Shown in pieces: positions 34,453-45,850 of a stretch of DNA of 64,000 nucleotides. The notes under the pieces are model-generated. The model was given only the letters and a program-made list of their open reading frames with translations, was not told the DNA's origin and searched no databases. Position 1 is the first letter of the stretch, and each line of letters starts with the position of its first letter. Source of the DNA: Saturnia japonica (lineage: Eukaryota > Arthropoda > Insecta > Lepidoptera > Saturniidae); the NCBI GenBank assembly GCA_033032175.1, contig CM065309.1, forward strand, positions 21,204,001-21,268,000, read 5' to 3'. The translations under genes were made by a program, and so were the position numbers.

Positions 34453-36003
34453 TAATTCAACCCATTGATAAAAATAACGGCATCCTTTTGCTCAAACAAG
34501 GAGAAATTCTCAAAATGATAGATTACTTTAACCTTGCTTGCATTTACAACATCACTGATTTATATACAACTTCGGTAAGACTTATGGATTTATACGCAAA
34601 TACTAAGGTCGTCGAAAGTAGCACCGCTTCCGTAGAACTACATAAAACTTACAAAGAGCAAATTGAATTGTCACTATCAAAAATTAGTAGGAAAATAAAA
34701 TTTAGACTACGAGGACGCAATAGAGTTTGAGAAACAAATCTCTGATATTAGAAATAAAGTAGATAACACACAAAGCGCACAAAGACAAAGCCTCGTGTTA
34801 GCACGTAGTTCAATTAACGAGTTTAGTCGTCATTTAGATAAAATTAACAAGAATCAAAAGAATTTAGAACAATTTTTGCAAAACATTACTCGTAGTACAA
34901 ATTCGATAATCAATAAGTTACATTTCTTAGAGTTATACGTACAGATAAATTTTAGTTTACAGTTAGTTTTAGATCGATTAATGATTTTGGAAGACGCAAT
35001 GACATTCTCTCAATTAGGAGTAATGCATCCTTCTATTATCAACCCGCAAAGTCTCCTAGAAGAAATTAGAAATTTACAGAAATTATACTCTTTTGCACCA
35101 GTAGCCAAAATAGACATAGGTAACATACATTTGATCCAAAAGTCAATTAAGGTTAGAGCTTACAGTACAGAACACACTTTAACATTTATATTAGAAATAC
35201 CCGCTATTGATAAAAACATATATGATCTTATACACCTCTATTCCATTCCCGACCAAAATAATTTAACCATTGTTCCGAAATCCAAATACCTGATACTTGG
35301 AAACGATGAGTATACCTACCTAGACGAGGAATGCTCGCTGATATCCGACAATTTACATATCTGTAAAACGCTGGAGATGAGAAGATTTCAAGATGCGGAA
35401 GACTGCGTCACATCGCTTATACATCATAGGAAAGCGAATTGTACCCAGGTCAAAATGAATATTAACATAGGAAAAATACAAAAGATCAACGAAAACAGCT
35501 GGCTGCTTATACTTCAGGATGAAGAAATCCTGCGAAGTAACTGCAAATCTAAAAACGAATATAGAAAAATCTCCGGCACATTTCTACTCACACTACCTGA
35601 GGGATGCGAGGTCACCGTTATGAATAGGACACTCCAAGCTCACACACGTACTATTATCACCAATGAAATTATTCCGCTGCTCAAAGAACCAGTTATACCC
35701 GAGGAAGCTGTGAAGTATAGACTGAACATCGAAGATATTCAATTAGACAGTATCCATGAATTACTCAACAAAGCTGACAACTTGTATCTCAGAGAAACCC
35801 CTAGTTGGCATATTATGATGGCGGTCCCTAGTTGGACAACACTGTTACTGTACATCATACTGGTCAGCGTTGGTGCATGGAAAGTATATACGTGGAAACA
35901 GGCGAAGAAAATGCAGATGAAAATTAAAGGTAGTGAGGGCACTACCGGAAGCTGCTCCAGGATACGCTTCCCTTTTAAGGAGGGAGGAGTTACCACGTCA
36001 TAA
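34392..36003 (+). pseudogene. Errantivirus Env, frame-broken
   Basis: Envelope glycoprotein gene of the errantivirus, in two frames. The first frame is open from 34389 (just after a TAG at 34386) to 34730. It has a hydrophobic signal-peptide-like run at its start but no ATG, only GTG at 34428, which agrees with a start supplied by splicing. The second frame is open from 34699 to 36003, with several Cys residues, N-glycosylation-type sequons and a membrane span near 35815-35875, followed by a short basic tail. The frame change lies around 34690-34730. A cleavage site and fusion-peptide region are expected thereabouts, but none is seen in either frame, so part of that segment appears to be missing. 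A functional envelope is unlikely. Confidence 0.85.
35977..35987 (+). promoter_or_regulatory. Polypurine tract
   Basis: AAGGAGGGAGG directly precedes the 3' LTR and would prime plus-strand DNA synthesis. It overlaps the end of the env reading frame. Confidence 0.85.
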
Positions 36004-36206
36004 GCCTTGGGACCGGCGGATACAGACCGTGGGATCGCTGACCATGCAGATTGCGATCGTGGGAAACGACGGCGTGACTCCAACTTGATTATTACTTTAA
36101 TTAATTTTAAGTTAGTCTTGTTTAAGAACCATAAGTGTAAACACCTATTATAATTCTTTTAAAATAAATCTTTTTTTAATTTAAACTCGTACCGCCTATC
36201 ATAACT
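35988..36206 (+). repeat. Errantivirus 3' LTR
   Basis: 219 bp, the same as the 5' LTR as far as I can compare by eye. It is followed by the ATTG target duplication at 36207-36210. The env frame runs a few codons into it and stops at 36001-36003. Confidence 0.95.
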
Positions 36207-36210
36207 ATTG

Positions 36211-36297
36211 CGCTGAGTAAATTCTTAGCGAAGTTTGAGCTAAGTTAAGGCTGAGCTAAGACTAAGCTAAGACTGAGTACGCTCTATAGATTTCAAC
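36211..36297. mobile_element. Right part of the split MITE-like element
   Basis: Ends in the inverted repeat of 28514-28555: the last bases are CTCTATAGATTTCAAC at 36282-36297. It contains an 11-base internal duplication (ACTAAGCTAAG) not present in the left repeat. Confidence 0.65.
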
Positions 36298-36874
36298 CTT
36301 ACTGTAGATATATAAAAGCTAGCGAAATTAAAGGTTCACAGACCAGCTTTTTTTAAATGCGAGCTCAGCAACTTTACTGTACAGCACACGACGGTAAGAA
36401 CGGTACAGTCCAAAACTGCTGAATTGCCTCTTCATACCTTGTTTGAAGGACCTAATATCATAGGAACGAGGAACTGTAAGACTATTTTACATCTGCACGG
36501 TACGGCAAAGGTCAGAATTAGCGAACTTCTTTGTTCGTAACTCTGCATACATAGACCCCCATCTCTCTGGACCAGCTGTTTCCCTATAGTTTATGGTACG
36601 TACATATAAAATTGTAATAACTGCCGTGATTTTATATTCTTTACTATCTCAGCTATATTTCTGCAGTTGATTTCGAAGCTGGAATTTAAAATAACCTCGT
36701 TTGATGTATCAAAGACCGACTCTGTAATTTAACTCACCAGCGCGACCGGGGTGGTCTCCGAGACTTCTCTGCCAGATGCTAAGGTGATTCCCGGAATCAC
36801 GACCAATTCAATGAGGAATCAATATTGACCTTTATCGATTTTACATTAATAAATAATTATATCGCAAGTTCATA
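36298..36874. other. No gene recognised
   Basis: No supported gene or repeat. Confidence 0.35.
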
Positions 36875-37135
36875 ATAGTAATAGTAATAATAATATTCCC
36901 CGAAGGGTTAGGCAGAAGTACTCTAATGTGCACCCACAGTTCGCCCAGTATGTTTTTTTTAGGTCCCATGTAATAGGGGGCGAGTCTATTACCATTAAAC
37001 GGGCACAAAGCCAAACTCCGAGCTGCTACTGAGAATTTCATAGAAAACCCCAATAGCACTCTTCTCGACCTGGGAATCGAACCTAAGACTTCGAGCATCG
37101 CACTCGCGCTTACGGCTACCAGGCTAATGAGGCAG
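36875..37135 (-). repeat. SINE family 2, minus copy
   Basis: Head at the right (CAGGCTAATGAGGCAG; reverse B-box GGGAATCGAACC near 37072), body CGAGTCTATTACCATTAAAC. The left end is an ATAGTAATAGTAATAATAAT microsatellite, the 3' tail of this SINE. Confidence 0.85.
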
Positions 37136-38134
37136 TTTAATGTAGGCATAATCGCTGCTCTAAAGGAAGAATTAGATCATTTCACTTTTATAGAAATTTA
37201 TAGAAATTTATTGCTTTTTCGTAAAGTCTACAGTACAATGCGCCTTTTGGTTTTACTTGCTTTCTTATTTATATTAGTAAGTCTCAAAAATATTCTAAAA
37301 TATAAAAAGAACGTAACTGGACATAAATTTCAAAACGTCAGAAACTAAAAAAAACATGTTGAAAAATTTTTTTCTTTACTTATCAACATACTACGTTAAT
37401 TGGGACTTCTTCAACGAACATTCAATTGTATATATCATTGTTTGTAGTATTTGTTTTTATATTAATCTAACGACATGTTGCCTGCCTGGGCCTTTGTAGT
37501 TTCATTTTTACCTTCAACGCCATCTAGTACCGAATAGCGGCAGTAAGCGGTAAAGCCTAAAGCCATCTTTTAAATTGGTAAGTTATTTAAATATAACACT
37601 TGCTTTTTGTTAAGTATTAAAAAAAAGAGGTAGGGCATAGAAAATTTTCTTTGGAGATTTCGGTCTATTTGGGGCAGCTCTACTGGTGGTTACCTCTACC
37701 CTAAAGATAATCGAAGCCAAATAACCCTGTGTTGTGTTCCTGCGGTTTGTAGGATTTCCAGAGCCCTTGCAGTAGAATCGGCAACGCGTTACAATCGCCC
37801 ATAGGCTACGGTATCAGCTTACTAACAGGTGAGACGTTTGCGTGTCTGCAGCCCAGACTCAAGCGCGCCAAGGCATCTAAATTTACCTGTTAATTAAGTC
37901 TTTTCAAGGTGGCACTTCACAATCGTCAAACACTCGAAGATCTGATAGTCCAACCGTCGATATGTAGAGGCGTGGTTCGGGCGCGTCAGCAAAAATTTCA
38001 TAGAGTTGATCTGAAATCGCTCCCAAATCAAAAGGGTTAGAATGCGTTGACCTACTCGCGCAAACCGACCGACCACACATTATATTGTGCGCGGCTATCA
38101 AACCCGTAATTAAAATATGTTCCATTAAATCTTT
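37136..38134. other. No gene; probable old repeat 37660-37880
   Basis: The part at 37660-37880 (TTGTGTTCCTGCGGTTTGTA, CCAGAGCCCTTGCAGTAGAA, GGCAACGCGTTACAATCGCC) resembles repeat bodies dispersed in moth genomes. Two overlapping minus-strand frames at 37894-38125 give no protein I recognise. Confidence 0.4.
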
Positions 38135-38290
38135 TTCACCATTTGAAAATCAAAAATTCTTTATCCAATTTAGGCCCTAAGAAGGCACTTATGAACGTCA
38201 AAACACTACTGCTGGTTCGGAAAATATCCCAGTAATCGAGAAGAACCGGTAAGAAACTCGATAGGTTTTACCTTTTTTTTCAACTGTACA
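38135..38290 (-). repeat. LINE 3'-end copy (family 3), minus
   Basis: GGCACTTATGAACGTCAAAA, CACTACTGCTGGTTCGGAAA, ATCGAGAAGAACCGGTAAGA and a T-run; this is the reverse complement of the family's 3' end. Confidence 0.75.
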
Positions 38291-38299
38291 AGTGTTAAT

Positions 38300-39010
38300 A
38301 TTAGGTAAAATAATAATAATAATTTAGTGGATGCACAGAGAGAGAGTGACTTCCAGACATCACTATCATCGACATAATGATCCATCCTATAATAACCTAA
38401 GATGTTTTTATAAGTGTAGATGCGTTACCCGCGATCTATTTTGGCGTTATTAAAGTCAGGTAATTGCCTGACATTCTCTTAGTCACGTATTATCCCGTGT
38501 CGTGGTTGTACGTCATTAAAACTCAAAATATATATTTATTTTGTTCTAACAACAAAAATAACATATAATGTCTTTCATATTCTTTCCCTTTTTGCGTTCT
38601 ATGTAACTGGAAGCATTATTTATAGTTTGTATATATAGTTTGTTTACGCTGTTTTAGTGTTATGATGTTGGCGTATGACGTGTCTATACGTAAATTGTCA
38701 TTGATAATAACCTTTTGAGAGTAAAACCTGCTTGACATAGTCATTGAACTTGTGCCTGGCAAATCAATAATGTGATTCGGGATCTTGTTATAGAACCTAA
38801 CACTATTAGCTAAAAAACTTTTATTAGTCTTACTAAGTCTAAAACAAGGTACGACTAATTTATCTCTATTTCTAGTATTAACATTGTGTACTGATCTTTG
38901 ACAAAATCCAACTTGTCTAAGTTTTTACGAACATACCATAAGTTATCAAGGATGTATTGGGAGGGCAAAGTTAAAATACTAAATTCCTGGAACTTGTTCT
39001 TTAGTGATTC
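38300..39010 (-). pseudogene. LINE ORF2 C-terminal relic (family L1)
   Basis: Minus-strand translation near 38720-38905 gives NTRNRDKLVVP, then RLSKTNKSFLANSVRFYNKI and IIDLP, a conserved C-terminal stretch of CR1/Jockey-type ORF2. Upstream (38905-38960) another frame reads QYILDNLWYVRKNLDKLDFV. After the conserved block, yet another frame reads FNDYVKQVLLSKGYYQ and then a stop. At least two frameshifts make it dead. The same family is at 12845-13300, more decayed. Confidence 0.8.
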
Positions 39011-41424
39011 GATTTTGTTCGATAATGGCAGAATCAGTCAAATTAAGTGGAGTGATCTCTGCCTGTATACTTGATTATAGCAATAATATGCACTAATGCA
39101 GTATAGCGCATGCAGTAGGTATAGTAGTAAATACCTTTCGCTTTACTTGAATGGTAAATGACGTTGACTTTGAATACAACAGATGACTGTGACTTTGAAA
39201 CGGCAAACACGATCGCCAACACAAAAAAGACATGCATTTTAAATGGGTTTCCTCAATTAAAAAACTGTTAAAAAGTACTTCATCTAAACTTTGTTTGCTT
39301 AATTATTAATAATAAAATTAATTAGCTTCAATATCTTAATATATAATTGCAGATTGTTCTTCCAAAACGATGAGTTAGCTTCTAAGTCATTGTACCGATT
39401 ATTATGTTTAATCTGCTAACAAAAAAACATCATTATATTTAGTACCAATAAAATTAAATAATTCTATATTATAATTAGATAATAATTATTTTGAATTAAG
39501 AATATAAAAACTACACAATTCGCCATCTTTATAAGTATCATCATTCTACTGATACCTAAATTATATAACTTATATAATATAATACCTGTGCCTGTGGCTT
39601 TCGCATAATATGGTCTTCTTCTTCTTCTTCCTAACATGGCAACCGGTCCTCTTTAAAGAATACAATTACTAAAATTATCGAGTGAATTATAGTCTCATGT
39701 GTTATGACGATTCAGTATCCTAACAAGATGGTGGCTCCCTTGTTAGAATTTTCCTGGAAAATTTTGTGGGGTCTCAGAATGAAAATTTTCAGCTTACATT
39801 TATAATCCACTTCACTTATGCACAAAAACCAAAGTATATCACGCAAAACGCCACCAATATTACATAATATAGGGTCAAAAACTTAACTTAATGATTTAAA
39901 AATAAAAACCACAACATGTCACTTCAAGATCCCGCCAAGGCTTCACTTTCATAATATGGTCATTCCATAGATCTAGTTTAAGGGTCATTCAATAATCACT
40001 CTTAAAAACAAAAACACAAGCTGAATACCGATAGTGCCCTCTTTTGTGTAATAAAGACATTAAATGCAACAACAACAAAACAATTTCGATGATCACAGGA
40101 TCATAGAGAATATATAATAAACAAAATTGTTCTCAAAAATTGTAATTTCGCGATAAAAGCCTTTCCTTAAGGTGGGTTATTTGCACGTTACTAAAACCCA
40201 AACCCGATTTTTTTTGGTATTCTTGTTTGTCCGAGCTAATCTCCGAAACAGCTGAACCAATTTGTATGTGTGATACATTGGCAGGTAGAGGACTTTATAG
40301 GGATTAATATGTATCTTTACTCTCTTCCTTTTAATCAGAATAAGACATATAGGTGATATATGGTTCTCTTGAACGAAGCTGCATTTATTAATCTTTATTG
40401 TATATCACGCTTAAACGAATGGACGAATTGCAATGTCTAAGCCAATTGTGTCGTGGAATTTTAACGAAAATAAAATCGGATTTTAACTAATGATTTTTTA
40501 GTATTTTTTTGTCTATCTTGCCTTTTGTTTTAGATGTATGAGTTCGATTACATTGATTAACATACAAATATGTCACCATAGGTACTTGAATATTAAAGAT
40601 ATTTTCATAGTTAGAATTTGTCATTATGAAAGTTTTAGTTCCCAAATTAAGCTATTAATCCATAAAAACGTTAATTATGACTGATAATGCTCTGTGTAAT
40701 ACCAATTTGATGATTTTAAAGTGCCATTTTCATCGCGTCACTAAATCCACTTTTCGTTCCATTTGCGTCAATGAAATCTGACGACATTTACGCACTATTC
40801 CAAAACAAACATGTACCTAATTCGTGGCATGAGCAACATTCATTCAACGCTTGGTGGTCATTCTCCTGTGACGGTAGCCGTCGGGAGCGTGGGAATTGGC
40901 AAGGCCATCCAAACCTTCAACACCTCCATTCATGATATTCTAAATGCGGACTGTTTAGGAGTAAAACGTGATTTTCGTCACATTTTCTTTTTTGGTTTTA
41001 TATAGCAAATGGCGACAAGGTGGTTGACCATTTGATTGGAGACTGACGTTTTCCCAGACGCTATCTTTACGTCAAGAGCTCATGGTTTTGCATATTGTTA
41101 AATATTTATAAGCTAATAAATTCATTATGGCGCATTAAAATATTTTGTTTATGAAGTTTGACTTTCTGCACAGTCGAAATTGCGACCTTGAGAGTCACAA
41201 GTGTGGAATCAAATTGTTCAAATAATCTTGCATTGGTTGATGATATAAATATTTTTGTCATTCGGTATATAAGAATCAGCTCGAATAGGCTACTTGACTC
41301 ATATCAAATTTGACGCAGTAAATAAATATTTATTGAAAACAATATTTATCGATTTTGAGATATTAAAAGTGTAAGATGCCTACATATTTACAATAAAAAA
41401 AAATCGTTTTTATTTTTTACTAAC
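39011..41424. other. No gene; repeat piece near 39610-39775
   Basis: The part at 39610-39775 (CTTCTTCTTCTTCCTAACAT, GTCCTCTTTAAAGAATAC, CTAACAAGATGGTGGCTCCC) is related to 53150-53285, a further dispersed repeat. Otherwise only chance frames, including 40811-41005, which resembles no protein. Confidence 0.45.
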
Positions 41425-41960
41425 TGTGCCCGTGACTTCTCTCACGTGGACTACGGAATGCCCGCGCGAGTCTTGCTTTCCCGCTCCCGAATATGTATTT
41501 TAAATTCAAAAATTCTTATTGTTGGTGGTGTTTCTTAGAAGATAGACGAATACTCTCCCGAACTTTTTTCTAGGTCTTTTTAATGCCTACAATTATGTAA
41601 TACATTAATTTGTTATATTTCTTATGGTTTACTCAGCGTAAGCCATTTAAGCGCTCGAATTTATTCACCATGATCAGTTTTTTTTTATTTGTACGGAACC
41701 CTCTTTTTTCTAAATTAAATATAGTTTAAGTTACTCCCTATAACATCAGCTATCTATCAGTGAAAGTCCCGTCAAAATCGGTCCAACCGTTTCGGAGAGT
41801 ACCCGGAACAAACAGACAGACTGACAGACAAAAATTTTAAAAATTGGGTTTATAATATCTATATACTTTGATGTGCACTCAGTAAAAAGTTATTATTTTG
41901 TCATTACAAACGGGCACTTTAATTTTATTAATTATATATATACATATTTTGAACTCTGAA
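41425..41960 (+). repeat. Repeat family X, plus copy
   Basis: CTGTGCCCGTGACTTCTCTC at the start, then GTGGACTACGGAATGCC, GTAAGCCATTTAAGCGC, AAAATCGGTCCAACCGTTTC and CAGACAGACTGACAGAC, ending in CATTACAAACGGGCACTTTA. One of the most complete copies in the window. Confidence 0.8.
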
Positions 41961-42280
41961 AACGTTATCGGTCATGTTGTGACATCATAGGTATGTAAGC
42001 AAATTTCATGTCGGATCTTATACGAGTGAAATTCGCTATTAATATGGACATTTATGACATAAAAAGTGCCAAGATTTTTACAATGAAGAACTTTTGCGAA
42101 ATATCAAATGTTTGTTTTCGACTCGTATGGCGGCACAGCAGAGATAATATAAATAGTCTAATATGGTACGCCAGTTTAGCAAAAAATAAAGTTTTTGCAG
42201 TTTTCTAGGCCCTAAAAATATGGTAATATGGTTTTTCCTCTAATCGGACAATAATCAATAATTTAAGACCTACTCTAAAA
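41950..42280 (+). repeat. Inverted repeat pair, left member
   Basis: Shares blocks in reverse with 43898-44192: CATGTTGTGACATCATAGG, GGACATTTATGACATAAAAAG, TGTTTGTTTTCGACTCGTAT and TTTCCTCTAATCGGACAATA. The match is partial (many substitutions). A 66-codon frame at 42008 is not kept in the partner, so it is not a gene. Confidence 0.7.
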
Positions 42281-43059
42281 AAGAGTCAACTAGTCTAATT
42301 ACGCGGCATGGGTCAAGGTCGGCCGGCGTAACATTGCCTATCGTCGTCGGTGTATCTCTCACTGTTTTACCTGCCTAAGCAAAATGCTGCTACACACTCT
42401 AATAAATAGCCGTGTAGCGCATAAGATAATCTTACGTTCCATTAAAGCCTGTATTTTAATCCTTACTAAAGGCCGACCGCTGTGAGTGCGACCGTCCTTA
42501 TGGTATTCAGAACGCGCGACGGCGGGTGTGTAAGGTATACACGGTATTGAGATTTGAACCTACATCGTAAGATCAACGTCATATGTATATTATTGCGACT
42601 GCGACAGTTATATAATGATATATAAAATTGTTAATATATCTACTGTATTAAACAAAAACGAATAAACCTTTAAACCGGTCGAAATGAATTTTGTCATGAA
42701 GATAGATAGAGCCTGGAGAAGGCCATAGTATAAAAACACAGAGACGAAGTCACGGGAAAAGTTAGCATTTAATAAACTTGGATGTTATATTATTATGTAG
42801 TTATTTAAACAATGGTTTACGAAATAATTAAAAATATAATTAAGTAATGGAATGCAACTCTAAACGACCTATTATCATATTTATATTTAAGAGTTACGTT
42901 ATACGAGATAATGGAATCAATTAAAATCATACATAGGTAATATATAGGTATTATATATCCAAACGAATCCCATATAAACGTAGCTTACATTGTATTTGAA
43001 ATCTAACGAGCAATATTTGTAAATATTTATAATGAAATTTAGATGTAATTTGTTAAGTG
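42281..43059. other. No gene recognised
   Basis: GC-richer patch near 42300-42560 with a phrase (TGAGTGCGACCGTCCTTATG), then AT-rich. No family identified. Confidence 0.35.
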
Positions 43060-43370
43060 ATTTTTTTCTGAATGAGTATATTGTTAGCCGTAGGGGCCCT
43101 GAAGCCTCTGAAGGAATTTACAGCTTCACCCGTAACTTGGAGGCGAGCGCTTAAGGCACTCAGCCACGAAAGTAATGAAAACTCGCTCAAAGGTGCCAAA
43201 GTGGCGGGATCTCGGCTTGGACGGTTACCGCGATTGCAATTAAGTCTCGATCTGGCTAATTCCCTATCCGTAAATTCGAGCTAACTAACATATACACTTA
43301 TACATGTACCATGCCTCCTGGGAGGAAGGAAGGAAACATGTGTACCATGTGTATTTAGTGTTCTGAAAGT
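43060..43370 (-). mobile_element. 5'-truncated LINE copy, 3' UTR only
   Basis: Minus-sense copy of the 3' UTR of the LINE at 63720-64000: reverse of the hairpin at 43284-43353, then the GTGCCAAAGTGGCGGGATCT block and GTTAGCCGTAGGGGCCCTGA near the poly-T (A-tail) at 43062-43069. It is diverged from the intact LINE at many positions. The 70- and 166-codon frames overlapping it (43072-43284 and 43281-43781) are artefacts. Confidence 0.85.
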
Positions 43371-43635
43371 ATGATGTTTTGCTTTTACGTTCACGAACTT
43401 ATACTCCTCGCGAATTATTACTGAAATTTTATCACTTGAAATATTTCGTTCAAGAAACAGACGTATAGCGAAGGGAAATAATGCTATTGTCGTAGCTTTT
43501 CGTGTTGTCTCGGGCAAGTCTCGATTCGTTGTATATAAGTTAGGTACCATAGTTTTAATAAGGCGTGACCAGACATTCGAGTACTCTGACGTACCTGCGA
43601 ATAAACTAGTAGGTAGACTCTTTCTTAAAGAAGAA

Positions 43636-43893
43636 TGTCTCGTTAGCCTAGTAGTCGTAAGCCCGACTGCGATGCTCGAGGTCCTAGGTTCGATTCCCAG
43701 GTCGAGCAATGTGTTATTGGGTTTTTCTATAAAATTTACAATAGCAGCTCGGAGTTTGTCTTTGTGCCCGACAAATAACAATAGGCAAGCTCCCTATTAC
43801 ATGGGACTTAAAATATACCCGGTGAACTGTGGGTGTACTAAGTACACCTCTGCCTAACCCTTCAGGGATACAAGCGTGATGGTATGTATATAT
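43636..43893 (+). repeat. SINE family 2, plus copy
   Basis: TGTCTCGTTAGCCTAGTAGT head, B-box GGTTCGATTCC near 43688, body TGTGTTATTGGGTTTTTCTA and CTCCCTATTACATGGGACTT, end CTCTGCCTAACCCTTCAGGG then GTGATGGTATGTATA. The best-preserved copy of the family here. Confidence 0.85.
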
Positions 43894-43897
43894 TTAG

Positions 43898-44192
43898 ATC
43901 TTAAATTATGAATTATTGCCCGATTAGAGGAAACTAGAAAACCGCAAAACGTTATTTTAAAGATTTAATTTTCGTAAATAGGCGAAAACGCTGTTAGCCA
44001 TATTAGTCTATATATCATCTCTGCTGTGACGTCATAGGGGTCGAAAACAAACATTTTGAAAACGTTCATCATTGTAAAAATCTCGATATTTTTTATGTCA
44101 TAATGAATATCATAAATGTCAATGACCTGAGCCTACTGTCATAAGGCCTATGATGTCACAACATGTAAGACAGCGTTTTCAGGAATCAAAAA
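43898..44192 (-). repeat. Inverted repeat pair, right member
   Basis: Reverse partner of 41950-42280 (CCCGATTAGAGGAAACTAG, AACAAACATTTTGAAAACG, GGCCTATGATGTCACAACAT). The 1.6 kb between the pair contains the truncated LINE and a SINE, so the two are probably dispersed copies of one small element rather than ends of one transposon. Confidence 0.65.
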
Positions 44193-44519
44193 ATAAATAA
44201 AAAACAATTTTTAAATTGTAAATATGTAGCCATTTTACATTTTTATTAACTGAAATCGATAAATATTGGCTTGTTAAAATATGTACTACAGAAAATGAGC
44301 AAAGTTTGATATAAGTCGAGTAGTCTATTAATCCTTAGTTGATAATAGGAATGGTACTCTTCAATCGAGACGATTCGTTTTTTTTTAATAGTAGCACGAC
44401 AAAGTGACTGCGCTAAGGCTATATAATTCAATGATATTTTATAAGTAGATAATATGGCATTGAGGCACTTTAAATACCATCTTAAATGAGCGGCATTTGC
44501 CCTTAATTCACTTTCGACT

Positions 44520-45010
44520 TGATACTTTTTTTTATGCAGTTCTGGTATGCGCTAGGCCTCGTTCTTACCGGATGGTAAGTAAAGATGAGGACGACGAAGT
44601 ATCGCGCTTACCTATTAAATGCCTATTCACTCTTCGCTTGAAGACTCCCAAGTTATAGGTGGATGGGAAAACAGACGACGGGAGTGAATTCTACTCCTTT
44701 GTCGTTCATGTAATGAAAGACGAAGCACAACGCTTCGTGCGAATCAGGGGAATTTCCACGACATAAGGGTGGAATCCCTCACGGCTTCTAGTTGTCCTAT
44801 GGTGGAACGAATTGTATGGAATTAAATCGTGCAATTCCTGTGCACACTCTGTAACGTGCAACCTGTAAAACACTACTGATTGGCGTGAACGAGAAGAAAC
44901 TTTTATCCTTTTTTGACAACAGAGTTTCCGCCTTACGCTGTGATTACCTATCTCTTTTGTTAGAACATGCTGATAAACAATTTGTGCCGTTTTCAAATTG
45001 CTCTTAATGA
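44520..45010 (-). pseudogene. LINE ORF2 C-terminal relic (family L2)
   Basis: Minus-strand reading includes HHRTTRSREGFHPYVVEIPL, then RTKRCASSFI near 44715-44790. After a frame change it gives YNLGVFKRRVNRHLIGKRDT near 44595-44660. These are the closing motifs of ORF2 in a large group of lepidopteran LINEs (basic segment, SFI block, NLGVFKRRVNRHL). The end shows a poly-T run near 44528. A second copy is at 53300-53580, and a small piece at 27765-27895. Confidence 0.78.
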
Positions 45011-45138
45011 GGGTTTGTAATGCGTCTATTTAAAAAACATAATTGGTATAACTGACAACTACCGAGAGAACGGAAAACCATCGATCGTCATGCCAGTCTT
45101 TTTATCTTTATAGGTCCAAACCTACACCTACAACGCAA

Positions 45139-45431
45139 ATGTGTCCACAATCTCACCTGATCTTATGTGACGATGTGGCCCAAGATGGTAACACGCTAAT
45201 CTAAGCCTAGTGGAAGACTAGCTCTCAGGTGCAGCTGCCGGAACACACCTATTGGTTTTTCGCGACAGATTTACAACTTGAGGGTGGTAGCCAGCTAGGC
45301 GGACATTAGAAAAAGCCCTACCAATATGCTATACTTCCATCACGATGTTTTTCTTCACCGAAAGCTCTGCCACATTGCAGTGATTCAAACTCACGAAGTC
45401 CGTGCACGCTACCAACTGAGCCATCATTGCT
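45139..45431 (-). repeat. SINE family 1, full copy
   Basis: The right end, read in reverse, gives GATGGCTCAGTTGGTAGCGT (A-box) and a B-box remnant (GAGTTTGAATCACTG). The body contains GGTGCAGCTGCCGGAACACA and CATCACGATGTTTTTCTTCA. The frame at 45326-45547 is incidental. Confidence 0.85.
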
Positions 45432-45589
45432 TCAAAACACAGGCTGATCTCGAAACGTCACCCATGAAATGTCGCGATCCGGTCAAACATAATTGTCCGG
45501 AAATATTAACAATCTCACAAAGACGTTTTAAAATGTTTGTACCATAGTACAATATAGTAGAATCATAATACTATATAATTTTACTTTTT

Positions 45590-45850
45590 TTATTGACTTC
45601 AACAAAAGATGGGAGGTTATGTTCTCAATTCCAATGTTCTTTTTTTATACATGTTCAGTAATAACTTTTATATTTATGAACCGATTTCGATGATTATTAT
45701 GTTGTTGGTTATGGGATACCTCAAAAGTGGACCATCTTTTAATTTTATTGGCGTTGGAGTTTGAACTTCGAAGAATCCAATTCTTCAAAATTATTGAATT
45801 CGTTGTTTATCTTTATTGTTAAAAATTGTCTCGTTCTTTAAAATTAATAA
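45590..45850 (-). repeat. Family 6 repeat, reversed copy
   Basis: TTGACTTCAACAAAAGATGG, GTTCTCAATTCCAATGTTC, AACCGATTTCGATGATTATT and GGATACCTCAAAAGTGGACC are the reverse of the blocks at 13500 and 24243. Confidence 0.7.

Larger units (their letters stand above)
28941..36206 (+). mobile_element. Errantivirus (Gypsy-type LTR retrovirus-like) provirus
   Basis: A 7,266-bp LTR element inserted in plus orientation. LTRs are 28941-29159 and 35988-36206 (219 bp each, no difference seen by eye), starting AGTTA and ending TAACT. The 4-bp target duplication ATTG lies at 28937-28940 and 36207-36210. The order is LTR, primer-binding site, gag, pol, env, polypurine tract, LTR, which is the errantivirus layout. 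gag and pol are open from end to end; env is broken. Matching LTRs indicate recent insertion. It lies inside a MITE-like element. Confidence 0.95.

Noticed and set aside
37904..38125. 73-codon minus-strand frame with protein-like composition
   Set aside because: Two overlapping frames compete, no start context or splice sites fit, and no family is recognised.
43281..43781. 166-codon minus-strand frame
   Set aside because: It crosses a LINE 3' UTR copy, unassigned sequence and a SINE head; its C-terminus translates the LINE hairpin region. No family resemblance.
41950..44192. One DNA transposon bounded by the inverted pair
   Set aside because: The interior consists of unrelated LINE and SINE insertions with no transposase, and there are no clean tips or target duplication; two separate copies are more likely.
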